Assembly (NCBI GenBank): GCA_039654915.1
Contig: CM077597.1
Span: forward strand, 28,990,001-29,054,000
Reading direction: 5' to 3'
DNA length: 64,000 bases
From: Aquilaria yunnanensis
Lineage: Eukaryota > Streptophyta > Magnoliopsida > Malvales > Thymelaeaceae
Position numbers and translations under genes: made by a program. Position 1 is the stretch's first letter; each line of letters begins with the position of its first letter. The notes below the pieces were generated by a model, which was not told the origin of the DNA, did no database searches, and worked only from the letters and a program-made list of their open reading frames with translations. This document shows, one piece after another, positions 34,301-46,250 of the stretch.

Positions 34301-35099
34301 AAGTAGTAGTGTAGAAAAGGTAACATAAGCTAGTAATAGTCCTCATTGGCCTTCTAGAAGGTTAACACTTACTCTTATTAGTCTAGTTGAGGCTCATTCA
34401 CAATTAATTAAAAGTCCAACCTGGACCAAATAGAGAACTGACTAGGTATGACTTAATACTGGTGAATCCAAAACTAGGCTTAACAAGTGCCAAATTTAGA
34501 TTATGCACAAAACCAACACATTTTTAAAAATATCTACCATACAAGAACTACAAGCCATAAACACAAAAAGTTTATAATCTCAACATTACGAGTTGCATAT
34601 AAAGAAGACTAGCATATATAGAATCCTAGCCATGCAACCCCCAGCAATTTAGCATTCTTTATAGACCACAGCACAATGGCAAAAAACACTTTACTTCATG
34701 CTCACAAGATTAATCTAAAATGAACCATAAGTAAAGTCTCATACCTGCTAAGTACATTACACATATATAGAATAGGCATGTTAATCACTAACACTCAACC
34801 ATTTCCCCTGAAACAAGCAAATAGAGGTGAATGAGTTTGTAAAAGTTAGTAAGCATCCAGTAGTTAAGGTCTCCATATGTTACAATTTTACCCCAAAATT
34901 ATAACTAGGTTAAGGCAACCCTTTTGACCAATATAGCTCTTTTACAACCGAAGAGCTACTTAAACCCAATTCCAGCCACTTCTTACTTAATTGCCACACG
35001 AGCAATACACAAAACTACTAACTACTCAGAATAGCTAAATAATCATACCTCAAGCATTTAATAAGCCAATTGATACATAAATACCTTTCAATTAACAGC
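31351..35099. other. Intergenic repeat-like DNA, no gene recognised
   Basis: No ORF above 61 codons and no readable domain. The stretch 32330-32700 is a diverged copy of the sequence flanking the Tekay insertion (35930-36094 joined to 51155-51260) and serves as an empty-site reference for it. The rest is AT-rich. Confidence 0.5.
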
Positions 35100-35560
35100 T
35101 TGAGAAGTGGCATAAGGGTGACAAGTCTACCCCCTTAAAAAATTTTATTCTCCAAAATTGAAAGAAGCCTTCAGCAGTCTTAAGCTTACCATCTCAACAT
35201 TTCATATCCTATTTCCTAAGTCGCCTTTTCATCTCGATGATCTAACATTGGATTTTAACCATAGGCAAAAGCTTGGTTTTTAGCATTCTAACATCCCTAA
35301 CAAGAACTGTCATAGGTTTCTCCTCATGTGTGCATATTTTTTAAGCATGTGTAAATGCTTGGAATCTAGTAAATATTTCTTAAGCATGTATATGTGAAAC
35401 ACATTATGGACATGTCGCAGGTTTAGAGGTAGAGCTACCCTTTATACAATATCAAATGGGTCAATAAACCTAGGAGATAGTTTAATCCTTCTACCAAACT
35501 TTAAGATTCATTTTGATATGCACTTGATAGTTCAAAGCTTCATCAGGCTTTTCCTTGGAA
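35100..35560 (-). pseudogene. Degenerate Ty3/gypsy integrase C-terminus/chromodomain fragment
   Basis: On the minus strand, faint similarity to the 3' end of pol in the Tekay element: 'ctacccccttaaaaaattttattc' resembles the PPT region at 40193, and the block near 35390 (aaacacattatggacatg) resembles the one near 40480. It is too decayed for a translation. The next 300 bp resembles 56080-56390, so it may be LTR. Confidence 0.4.
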
Positions 35561-36089
35561 TTTTATTTCTTTGAGTGTTTTCCACAAAAATTGGTGTTTA
35601 ATTAATTCATGTTTTATTTTCATATCATATTTCAATTCATGTGCATGTTAAGAAAATTTTTTGTGAACTTTTGAGCTCGAAATTGAAGATTTGGGAGATT
35701 TCTGAATTGACATGCCCTGGGTCATAGCCAAGTATGATGTTGAGTCATTTCTATATCTTGGCTTTTTAAGGATTTTGTAGCTAATATTCTTCCTTTTTGT
35801 AACTTAGTCATGACTTTTTGTGGACAAAAACCATACACAACCTAGGTCATGCTTGTATCTATGACCGTATAAGGCTACTGCTGTAACTAATTTAGGATTT
35901 TTTTTATTTTAGGGAGCATTAAAATAAAGAGAATTAAAATGTCTTCTCCCCTACCATTTATGTCATGTCTTCACTTAATTACATGTAAGATTTTCACAAC
36001 TTAAAAAAATTTCTTGTTGTACTTTAAATATATCATTGTCATAAATATTTTAATAGACAATTAGTTTAAGAATTTAGATTGAATAATTG

Positions 36090-36094
36090 AAAAG
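36090..36094. repeat. Target duplication aaaag, left
   Basis: aaaag directly before the TRIM terminus TGTAACACCC; it recurs at 51155-51159 directly after the Tekay LTR terminus GTTACA. The paralogous empty site at 32485-32492 reads 'attgaaaagg', supporting one insertion of the whole 36095-51154 block. Confidence 0.8.
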
Positions 36095-36806
36095 TGTAAC
36101 ACCCCCATATCCCACATGGGTGAATTGTGGGAAGCCTTATGTGGATATATAGGCTCCAATTCCAGAACATAAGCACCTAGCGCTTATCCTTTTCATAAAG
36201 GATAGCCAATGTGGTGTGGGGAGGTGTTCCGTTGACTGGTTCTAGACTTGGGTCGTTATAGATGGTATCAGAGCTAGGTTTGGTTCAAAGTATATGGCTG
36301 TGTTCGCTGGTATGGGACGGGGGAACTTCCTTATACTGAGAGCCCATTCCTAAGTACCTAGCGCTTATCTTTTTCATAAAGGATAGCCCATGTGGTGTGG
36401 GCAGGTGTTCCGTTGACAGGTTCTGGACTTGGGTTGTTATAGATGGTATCAGAGCCAACCCGGGACCGCGATGGTGTGGCATGGTGGGTGTGCACATGCA
36501 TCGTCTATTGGGACTGATCCTGGATTCAAGAGGCTACTTGGCCAAGGGCGAAGTAATCCGATTAGAGAGGTTACTTGGTCCGGGGAATCAAGTAATCCGA
36601 TTGACCCCAACGAGGACGTTGGGTACATAAGGGGGGAGTTTGTAACACCCCCATATCCCACATGGGTGAATTGTGGGAAGCCTTATGTGGATATATAGGC
36701 TCCAATTCCAGAATATAAGCACCTAGCGCTTATCCTTTTCATAAAGGATAGCCCATGTGGTGTGGGCAGGTGTTCCGTTGACCGGTTCTGGACTTGGGTC
36801 GTTATA
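36095..36806 (+). mobile_element. TRIM (miniature LTR retrotransposon)
   Basis: 712 bp with two 166-bp LTRs (36095-36260 and 36641-36806), both starting TGTAACACCCCCATATCCCA and ending gggtcgttata. A tRNA-Met PBS, tggtatcagagc, lies at 36263-36274 and a PPT, aaggggggagtt, at 36629-36640. There is no coding capacity. A partial third LTR copy (about 36343-36441) followed by a second PBS (36444-36455) lies inside, so the element holds an internal duplication. Its right end is joined to the 3' LTR of the Tekay element. Confidence 0.85.
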
Positions 36807-36810
36807 GAGC

Positions 36811-39800
36811 TCCCCTGTACCAGAATTATAAACCTTAATTTTATAAACCTTATATTTTAAACGATATCTTAAATTCCCAGAATTATAGAGCATTTAATTA
36901 AAAATAATTTAAGAAATATGAGGTAAAACATTTTATTTAAATCATTTTCCAAACAATGAGAGTATTAAATGAAATCAAAGTAGTTAAGTGACAATCCCAG
37001 GAAAACTAATATGCGCATAATGTGTCAATTTAAACAAGCCATATGTTTCTTTAGAAATCAAATAACACAAAGTTAAAACCCAGTCCCAGCCAGTTCTACT
37101 TTCGAGGGGCTACAGCGTAACCTCACTCAGTCTATTTCACATCTTGAACCTGGTTATATGGTTCAGTGTACTCTGTCTCCTTATAGTACTCACCTAGAAA
37201 AACATGTTAAGAGGAGGGATGAGCACAACTTGCTCAGTAAGGGGGAAGTATCAGGCCCATCACGTGGGTCCTAATATTCCCGTAACAAACAACAACGAAT
37301 AATAAACTTTAAGCTGTAGCAATTTAATTAAAGAACAATTCCATACAACATCATAACACAAAATCAAAATCCTACTAGCATGCTTGAACTACCATGCATA
37401 TGCATAATTCTTTTTACCGATTAAATAATATCTTCTTGATCGATCACTTAATCCAATACTTAATTACCGTCGGACGAACCTAGGGTGGTGAGTGTGTACA
37501 TCACCCACTCTCGGGATAACTCTTTGGCAGTGCCACTAGGGATGCCACCAAGCCAGAGCCTCTCGGGATACCTACGCCGAGGTAGAGCCTCTCGTGATAA
37601 CAACCATAAGCATGGTCTCTCGCCAGCTATGGTCTGACAGCGCACAAATCATATCTCCATACTCCGTGTCAATATCGGGTCATGGCTAGCGACGGTCCGC
37701 CGCCACCCTAACATGCCTCTCGGGTTCGAATCGTCCATTCCGAACCTTTCGTCTAAATTTACGGCTTGTAAGGTCATGTAGATATGGTTCGTTACCAACC
37801 TTGCATGCCTCGTATTTTATCTTACTCTTCAAATCTTTTACTTAATGCAATCTTGTGTATGACAAACGTCAATCATATGCAACAACCAATTGATGCATGA
37901 CCGTAGCTCATTTTATTTTAGCTCTTTTTAGTATAATGCCATGATTCTAGTGCATCCTATTTCTTTTATCATGTTATCTTAGTTTAGTGTTACATGATGT
38001 CATGACAATCAATGATATCTTTTAAGTGTATTTGTGATAAATGTTCAACTCATTTCTCCTGAATTCTTTCTAAATTGGTCATTTGGTATTTACGCTCCTA
38101 ATCCTTTATCTATCGGCTTATAATAATTTATTACGGCCCTAACATGCCACTAATGGTTCCTTCCAATCTCATCATGTTGCTAATGAGCTTGTCGGCCCTA
38201 ACCATGGTACTAGAGGTGTTTGTCTCGCCAGCCCTAAACATGCTACTAGCGGTGTTTATTGAGGCGGTCCTAACATATTTATAATTTAATTCTTGTTATA
38301 AGCGGTCCTAGTATGATACTAGCGCCAAACATACATCATACATCACATCATTACAACCATACAACCAACCAACCAAAATTACATCTCAAAGGAAGAGGAC
38401 TAAAATAAAATATAATAAAATAAAATAAAATTCGAGAAAAACTAATTAATTACCCTACCCATGTTGCCCACGCATTTAAAGATTTTGTTTAGCCCAATTG
38501 TTTACTTAAAATTTATTATTCGGGTTGATGCTTAATTGGGGCCTAAGAGGGCCCACGAGAACTAACCCGCTCTTCCCGCCTACCTAGTACGGAAAACACG
38601 GTGAATTGGGGTGATTTCTTAGAGTGGTCCTACAAAATTTATATAAGGTAGAAAAATTAGAAAGATATACTAAAAATTGGAAATTTCCTAAATGGTACTT
38701 GGAAGGTTCATGTTTTTGGCATCTAGGCCAAAATTTTACCTCGTGAGCAAAAAGGCTCTCGGGGTGTCTTCGGTGGCCTCGTGCCTATTCGGGATCGTGC
38801 CGTGAGGCTTCTTGATATTGATCCTAAAAATTATAGCAGTTATACACTAACTTATAAGCTCATGTAATGGCTGTAAAACTGATCTTGGAAGAAAAAAAAA
38901 AATTATTTCGGTTACCGATGTGTTTTCGGGATCTCTGACGCTCCAAGAGTCCAAAGAAGCACCAAACCTTCAAGAAAGGATTTTCTAACCCTTTGTAACA
39001 ACATGGACAGCAAGGAAAAGAGAATTATTAGGGCTGTAATATTCGAATTTGGCAGCCAAGATAATTTTTAAAAGAGGCTAAGGTGGCTTACCGGGGCCTA
39101 GAACCAAGTGTGGACAAGATTGCACCGAAAACGAGTGGAAAAACCCAAAACTTTGATTAATGATAGTCTACCAAATTTTCACAGCAAATATATAAAGCCC
39201 TTAGGTGCTGGAAAGAAGGAAAAAAAAATTAAAAGAGAGATATAGAATAATTTAGACTTACACAAATGAATTCGGAATCGCCAGTGCGTGTAGGAATCGT
39301 TTTTGTGTTCCAATAGGGTTTCTCCTCAGTCTAATAAATCTAGGTAAAATATGAAATTAAATTAATATTCTAGTATTTTTGAATAACCAAGAATCAAAGC
39401 ATGGGGAGATGGCTTACACAAGTTTGATGGAGCACTAGGTGGAGACAACAATCGGTGCAAAGGGATGAAAGAAAAATCCAATTTTCTTCCTATGGCTCAG
39501 GCGGCGCTTGATGCTTGATGAGGAGAAGAGCCGAAATGTTAAAAAAAATCTGTGAGGCGAGTTAAGCTTCACGCCAAATAGAGACTAGGGCAAGGTAAAT
39601 AAAACGTAATGATGGCCGGCGGAAATAAATTGGGAATTTCTTTTTTTTTTTTTAATCCAAAGGTTAAAAAAAAAAATCCTGTAGGTGCTTGCGGGCTGGA
39701 ACATTTTATAACAATGAAATTAGGGTTTGGGAGAAAAGAAAAATAATCCTATCTAGCAGTAGCACGAACCTGGTTTAAACCCCACATGCACGTTGGCTAA

Positions 39801-40192
39801 ATTGTGGAAAACCTAAGCAAACGAATTCAGAATTGAGTGAGGTAAATTTCTCTTGACTCATTTTTTTGAGAAGAATCCAATGGTGCTCCCAGATTTTTCA
39901 TCCGAGGCTTGGTTGTAAATGACAAAAATGCCTCTAGTCTAAAGAAAATGACTTTAAGCTCCCGGTTTGGAATTTGACTTAATAACTACTAAAAGAATTA
40001 TCTAAGGACCAAGATTCTTAATTTTATATTGATTTTCTAAATTGGTAGGTAAAATTACAAAAATACCCTTGAGGACAAAAATGTTAATTAATTTATTTTA
40101 TTTATTTATTTTATTTACTTTTTATTTTTATTTATTTATTTATTTAGGGTAATTAGGAAATTTTATTTTACTTAATTTCTAGGGTTATTACA
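36811..40192 (-). repeat. 3' LTR of the Tekay-like element (outer end altered)
   Basis: Colinear with 47800-51154 over about 3.37 kb with scattered substitutions and small indels. The outer end does not have the expected TGCAACGCCC; instead the TRIM's end is followed by 'gagctcccctgtaccagaattata'. The inner end at 40192 abuts the PPT. Confidence 0.85.
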
Positions 40193-40210
40193 GCATCCTC
40201 CCCTTAAAAG
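40193..40210 (-). other. Polypurine tract of the Tekay-like element
   Basis: Minus strand CTTTTAAGGGGAGGATGC directly before the 3' LTR (TGTAATAACC). Confidence 0.75.
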
Positions 40211-40245
40211 AACCCCAAATTTGAAAGAGGGTGTTGAGAAGTACC

Positions 40246-43200
40246 TTAAAGCTGTCGATACTTCTTTCGAAGCTCATCCTTAACTTCTTGGGTTGCTTCT
40301 TGCTCTCCATGATTATTCCAAATGACCTTTACCAGTTGAATGACTTTGTTGTGCAGAACCTTTTCTCTACGATCCACAATGGCCAAAGGCTCCTCGACAT
40401 AAGTCAAATCCTCACGTAACTGCAACAGTTCCCACGGAATAACATGTGTTGGATCTGGCTGATACTTTCAAATATTACTCACATGGAACATGTTATGAAT
40501 TCTAGCCAAGTTAGGTGGTAAAGCTACTCTATAAGCCACCTTTCCAACCCGTTCTAAAACTTCAAAAGGTCCAACAAAGCGCGGGGCTAACTTTCCTCTT
40601 ACTCCAAAGCGTTGAACTCCCTTGGTCGGTGACACCTTTAGGAATACATGATCACCAACAGAAAACTCCAAGGGACGACGCCTCTGGTTTGCATAACTCC
40701 GCTGCCTATCTTGAGCCGTTATCAATCGTTGTTTGATTATTTTGACCTTATCTGAAGTTTGTTGTACCAAATCTGGTCCTAATAAAGGCCTGTCGCCCAC
40801 TTCTTCCCAACACACCGGAGTACGACAACTACGTCCATACAAAGCCTCATAGGGGGCCATCTGAATGCTGGAGTGATAGCTATTGTTATAAGCAAACTCC
40901 ACTAGTGGCAGGTCATTATCCCAGGAGTTCTTGTAATCCAGTGCACAAGCTCTAAGCATATCCTCAATAGTTTGAATAGTCCTTTCCGACTGCCCATCTG
41001 TTTGTGGATGATAAGCGGTGCTCATTAATGTCACAGTGCCTAACTGTTCTTGTAAAGCCTGCCAAAACTGTGATGTGAATCATGGATCCCTATCAGAAAC
41101 AATGCTCCTTGGTACTCTATGAAGACGAACTATCTCAGATATGTATAATTCAGCTAATCTAGCTATAGGCCAAGTCTTTTGAATTGCCAAAAAGTGGGCT
41201 GACTTGGTTAACCGATCAACTATAACCCATATTGCATCATGTCGACGACGAGTGGCAGGTAGCCCGACTATGAAATCCATTACAATGTCATCCCACTTCC
41301 ATTGAGGAATCTCTAATGGCTGTAGCAGTCTTCCAGGTCTCTGGTGTTCTACTTTGACCTTCTGACAAGTCAGACATCTAGATACAAACTCTGTAATATC
41401 CTTCTTCATGCCACTCCACCAAAAGCTTTTCTTCAAATCATGGTACATCTTGGTGCCCCCCGGGTGGATGGTCAACCGAGATGCATGTGCCGCCGATAAA
41501 ACATCATACTTGACCTCACTACCTTGAGGAACAACAATTCTATTTTGAAATTTTAGGGTACCATCCACATCCACACTGAATCCTTTTTGCCCTAGAACTG
41601 ACCATTCTCGGCATTGTGGATCCTCCTTTTGCGCCTCCTTGACCCTTGCCACAAGTGTAGGCTCCATATGCAAACTGGCCATGAGAACCTGGGGTCCCTT
41701 CACTTGAACACTTAAGCTCATATGACTAAACTCCTCTAGTAGTTTCCACTCAGAAACCACCATAGCATTAAGTTTAGCACCCATTTTTCTACTCAAAGCA
41801 TCAGCCACTGGGTTAGCTTTACCTGGGTGATATTGAATAGTGCAATTATAATCGGAGAGATATTCAACCCAACGACGCTGTCGATTATTGAGTTCCCTCT
41901 ATGACAATAGATACTGTAGGCTTTTGTGATCAGTGAAGACCTCAAACTCTTCTCCATACAAATAATGTCGCCAAACCTTTAATGCATGTATGACAGCTGC
42001 CAACTCCAGATCATGAGTTGGGTAATTAAGCTTATGAGGCTTCAACTGCCTAGACCCATAAGCGATCACCTTTCCTGCCTGCATCAATACACAGCCAAGC
42101 CCCTGATGTGATGCATCTGTATAAACTGCAAAACGACTCCGCCCATCAGGAAGAGTAAGAACAGGTGTAGAGACTAACCGCTTCTTCAACTCCTAAAAAT
42201 TATTTTCGCACTGCTTGGTCCACTGGAATGGTTGATCCTTTTTAGTCAGTTGGGTCAAAGGGCATGCCAGCTTTGAATAACCTTCTACATAACGTCTATA
42301 ATACCCAGCCAAGCCCAAGAAACTCCGAATCTCAGACACGGTCTTCGGTTGTTGCCAGTTCACCACAGCTTCAACCTTACTAGGATCCACTGAAATTCCT
42401 TCCTTAGTTACCACATGGCCTAAAAAGGTGACATTGTCCAACCAAAACTCGCACTTGCTCAGCTTTGCATACAGCTTATGCTCCTTCAACGTCTGAAGTG
42501 CAATCCTCAAATGTTCTCTATGGCTTCCAACATCTGGTGAGTAAATCAGAATATCATTTATGAAAATGATGACAAATTGATCTAGGTATGGTTGGAACAC
42601 CCTATTCATTAGCCCCATGAAAGCTGCAGGTGCATTCGTTAACCCGAAGGGAATCACTAAAAACTCATAATGCCCATAACGAGTCCTGAATGCTGTCTTT
42701 GACACATCTCCCTCTTTGATTTTCAGTTGATAGTACCCAGAACTCAAATCAATCTTGGAGAACACTAATGATCCCTTTAGCTGATCAAACAGGTCATTAA
42801 TCCGAGGTAAAGGGTACCTATTCTTTATCGTCACCAAATTCAACTGTCGATAATCGATGCACATCCTCAAGCTGCCATCCTTCTTTTTCACGAATAAAAC
42901 AAGAGCACCCCAAGGTGAGGTACTTGGACGTATGAACCCCTTTTCGAGAAGCTCCTGTAATTGACTTTTTAGTTCCGCCATTTCTGAGTGAGCCATTCGA
43001 TAAGGTGCTTGAGAGATAGGACCTATCCCTGGCAATAAATTAATGGTGAAGTCAACATCCCGGCTAGGTGGCATTCCAGGTAACTCCTCTGGAAACACTT
43101 CTAGAAATTCTTCCACAATGGGAATACCAGCTACTGATTCAGGCTTCTCTGACTCTGTCTGCACATAAGCCAAATAGCCAACACCAACTTGACGACGATA

Positions 43201-43607
43201 TCTATTAGCTTGCAAGCTAGAAATTAAGATTGGAGTGAAGCTCTTTTTATACCCAGCAAATTGCACTTTTGACTCATCAGGCAAGGAGAAGGTAACTAGC
43301 TTTTGATAGCAATCCACTTTAGCATGGTGGCGATGTAGCCAATCCATGCCCAAAATACAATCAAATTCATATATCCCAAGCACAAAGAGGTCAGAGTCTA
43401 AATCGCGTCCTTCGTCAGAAATCGAGCAACATTGAAGTACACGAGTAAAACTCATACTAGTGTCTGATGGTGTAGAAACCACTAGTATGAAAGGAAGCTC
43501 TTTAATAGGCATGCCTAACTGATTTGCTAGTTTAGGAGATATGAAAGAATGTGTGGACCCCGAGTCTATAAGAACTCTAGCAGGAAACCCAGAAATAGAA
43601 AGAGTAC
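40246..43607 (-). pseudogene. pol: Tekay-like pol: protease, RT, RNase H, integrase, chromodomain
   Basis: One reading frame over 3.36 kb with four in-frame stops (42195-42193, 41901-41899, 41082-41080 and 40470-40468) and no frameshift. Domains in order: aspartic protease ([12 protein letters not shown]); RT with [15 protein letters not shown] upstream, [18 protein letters not shown], and a catalytic box that reads FINDILIYS, so the usual Tyr and first Asp are Phe and Asn; RNase H ([26 protein letters not shown]); integrase zinc finger (C-x2-C in SRCLTCQKVKVEHQRPG) and core ([21 protein letters not shown]); and a C-terminal segment with FHVSNI followed by a chromodomain-like tail (VIWNNHGEQEAT). 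The stops fit CAG/CGA-to-TAG/TGA changes. Not functional. Confidence 0.85.
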
Positions 43608-43701
43608 CTACGATCAATTCAAACAATCACTAACCTAAGCATGCCACTACCATGAACTTGAAATTAAAGGCTATAATTAAAAGCTATAACTAACAGCGTA
43701 C
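43608..43701 (-). other. 94-bp GT-AG intron-like segment between gag and protease
   Basis: On the minus strand the segment starts GTACGC (43701) and ends CGTAG (43608). It is AT-rich and has stops in frame. Gag codons upstream (frame of 46426) and protease codons downstream (frame of 43626) are out of phase by one base. Removing exactly 94 bp, plus the solo LTR with one target copy (2,538 bp, a multiple of three), joins them in phase. Both edges carry GGTAC, so a small insertion with a 5-bp duplication is the alternative. Confidence 0.55.
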
Positions 43702-43717
43702 CTTGCACCACACCTGG

Positions 43718-46250
43718 TGTGACGGCTCTCCTAGTTGGTTAATCAAGTAAGTGTTTATTTTACTTTGATTAAGTGTTTATTAAATTAAGTACCTCAAGTT
43801 AGCACCTTGTTAAGCAAGTAAGGTAAGCTTAATTAAGTAAGTGAGTTCCTAAATGTGATTTGGCATAGTTAAATCAAGACCATTAGTTATTCTAGCTTTT
43901 AGAACCATCCTTGTGAGTTTTGAGAACTTGTGGCACTAAGTGTGTTTTTGAGCCATTTAGAACTTAAGTGGCTAAAGTGTCCAAGAAAATTAAGTATGAG
44001 AAGCTTTTAGCATCCTTTAGAGCAAAGAAATGTAGTTTTGGGTGGGAGTTTAGTGACTCATTTGAAGCTTTTGAAAGTAGGAGGACTTAAGTGCAAGTGA
44101 GGGAAGAGTTGCTTTATAAGCTTATAAGCTAAGTCTTCTTCTTCCTTAGTCATTTTGTTTCTAAGTCTCAAATTCGTAGCTCCCTCTCCTCTCTCAAAAT
44201 CACAGCACAAACTTCCATTTCCTTGCAAGTTTTCATCAAATTAAGGGTGCCCAAGGTGTTAGAAAGCATCACCAAGCTTCTTTGCTAGTCTTCTAGTTCA
44301 AGTTGCTCTTTGGAAGCTAGTTTTGGACTCAAATTCGTGGGTAAGCTTCTTGAGATCATTTGGATTGATTCTAGGTTGTTTCTAGAGCTAGAAATGGTCT
44401 TAGTTTGATTGGTTTGGGTGCCAAATTGCTTTGGTTTTAGACTTGGAACTCAAGGAAGCTTGTGGAGCTAAGAAAGCTTATGTTGCATTGCTTGCTTGTG
44501 TGGCTAAATTGAGGTAAGGGTTCAAGTAATTAAGCTCAAATAATGCATGGTTTTGTAGTATTGTGTATTGGGATGAATTAGAAACAAGACCCATTAAGTT
44601 TGGACTAGAAATGAGAGAGTTAGAACATTTGCAGTGAAAGAACACAGCTGTCGCGCAACGCTGAAACCAGCGTTGGCGACGCAGCGCCAGGAGCATGTGT
44701 GTCGGCGCCGCGGCGCCAGGACGCGATTTTTCACTCAGTAAGTTTCCTTCTTTGGCGCTGTGCTAGAGGGCTTTGGCGCCGCGGCGCCAGAGGTGACTTT
44801 AAGGATTTTTGGCCCATCTTTCCGGCCATCTTAAGAGTGACTTAGACTCTCGGTTTCTATTCCTAGGCTATCCTAAGGCGTTCCATAGCCTCGGTGGGGT
44901 CTAGAATTCATTCCTAGAGCGGGAATTGTGCACTATTTAAGAGGTAGTCAAGTTGTGTGGTCAAGACCAAAAGTGTGACTTGGTGGCTAAGTAACTCATA
45001 GTACTTAAGCTTTTAAATGATTACTAAGGGGATTAAAAGGGTTTTTAGACTCTTTATTGTCCGTATAGAGTATCAATTACATATGGTCAATAGAGAGAAA
45101 AACCTAAGTCAATCCCAACCAAACCATTTGGTTTGGTAAGTGAGCCACTAGTAGCGTTTTGAGTTAAACCTTGAGGGTTTGGCTAGTAAAACCACATAGG
45201 AGGACTACCCTGTACAATAAATTAAGGGTAAAGGCGGGTAAGTCTGAGATAGGTGATGACCTACTCTAGAACCCGTAAGTGGGACTTAAGTGAGGTAAAG
45301 TGTCCGGGATACGAGGGCCAGTATCTCAAGTACCTCAGCCGTTTGAGCTCACGGCAAGATTTAAGGCACTTGGAGTGCAGAAAGTCCCAAGTCCAAGTGC
45401 ATTTATTTATGCATTTCATACCATACATCCACACATCGCATATCTTATATATTATTGATTGTTTGAATTATTTGCTGGTTGAATTGCATGTTTGGTTGCT
45501 TGGTTGCCATATTGCATTGTTGCTGCATTTTTCCTTGCAGGTATTTAAGGGATCCTTACTGAGTACTTTCAAGTACTCACTCCCTTAAGTTTTATTGTGC
45601 AGGACCTAACTCCGGGCCTAATCACTGAGTGATAGTCGAGGCCTAAGCTTTCTGTTTTGCAGGTATTTCTATTGAGAATCCTAGTGATTCTAGTTTACTT
45701 GTGAAATAAGTTATGTACTAACCAAGTTGTGCCTTTACAGTGTAGAGGCTAAGAGTACACAAGAACAAGATCTAGTGAAGGGTTTACACTTGGAGCTTGG
45801 TATAGCTCAAGGTGGGACTCAAGTAGTTGATCTTAGTTAGTAGTTTTTGTCTCTTGTACATAGTACTTTGTGTACTAAGTAAGTTGCCTCTAATAGGATA
45901 CATTGTGATGTAAATCCATCTTGTTACTTTTGGGTGCATGCTAGAGGTGTAATGTATGCACAAACTGTTACTTGTAGTTAAAGCAACCAGTATTTTTAAG
46001 GTCTTGGCACGTTTTATATATATTTTAGTGAAATGCTCGAGCAATGTTTTTAATCCACGACTTATAAAAATTCGTTTGCATTGCCAAGACAGAAGCATGC
46101 ATAACTTAAACTAAGTAGGCTAAGAAACTAGTTGCATATAAATTGTTTAATTTATATTGATAAGTAATAGTTAGCCAATACTAACTAGTGGGATTCATAA
46201 ATCCCTAAGGCCTACAAGGTTATGGGGCACTGGGGCCCCGTTCCGCGACA
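43718..46250 (+). mobile_element. Solo LTR (2.5 kb) nested in the Tekay-like element
   Basis: 2,533 bp from TGTGACGGCT to CCGCGACA, flanked by a 5-bp duplication cctgg (43713-43717 and 46251-46255). No internal region, PBS or PPT remains, so it arose by recombination between two LTRs. The right 850 bp matches the split LTR at 3955-4498 plus 21571-21946. It contains two copies of a GC palindrome near 44710 and 44780. Confidence 0.9.

Noticed and set aside
36285..36698. Several overlapping 70-89 codon ORFs on both strands
   Set aside because: They lie across TRIM LTR, PBS and PPT sequence and are chance ORFs in a GC-richer element.
44478..45588. ORFs inside the solo LTR (44696-44478 minus, 45253-45588 plus)
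   Set aside because: Not conserved in the related LTR at 3955-4498 and no domain is recognisable.
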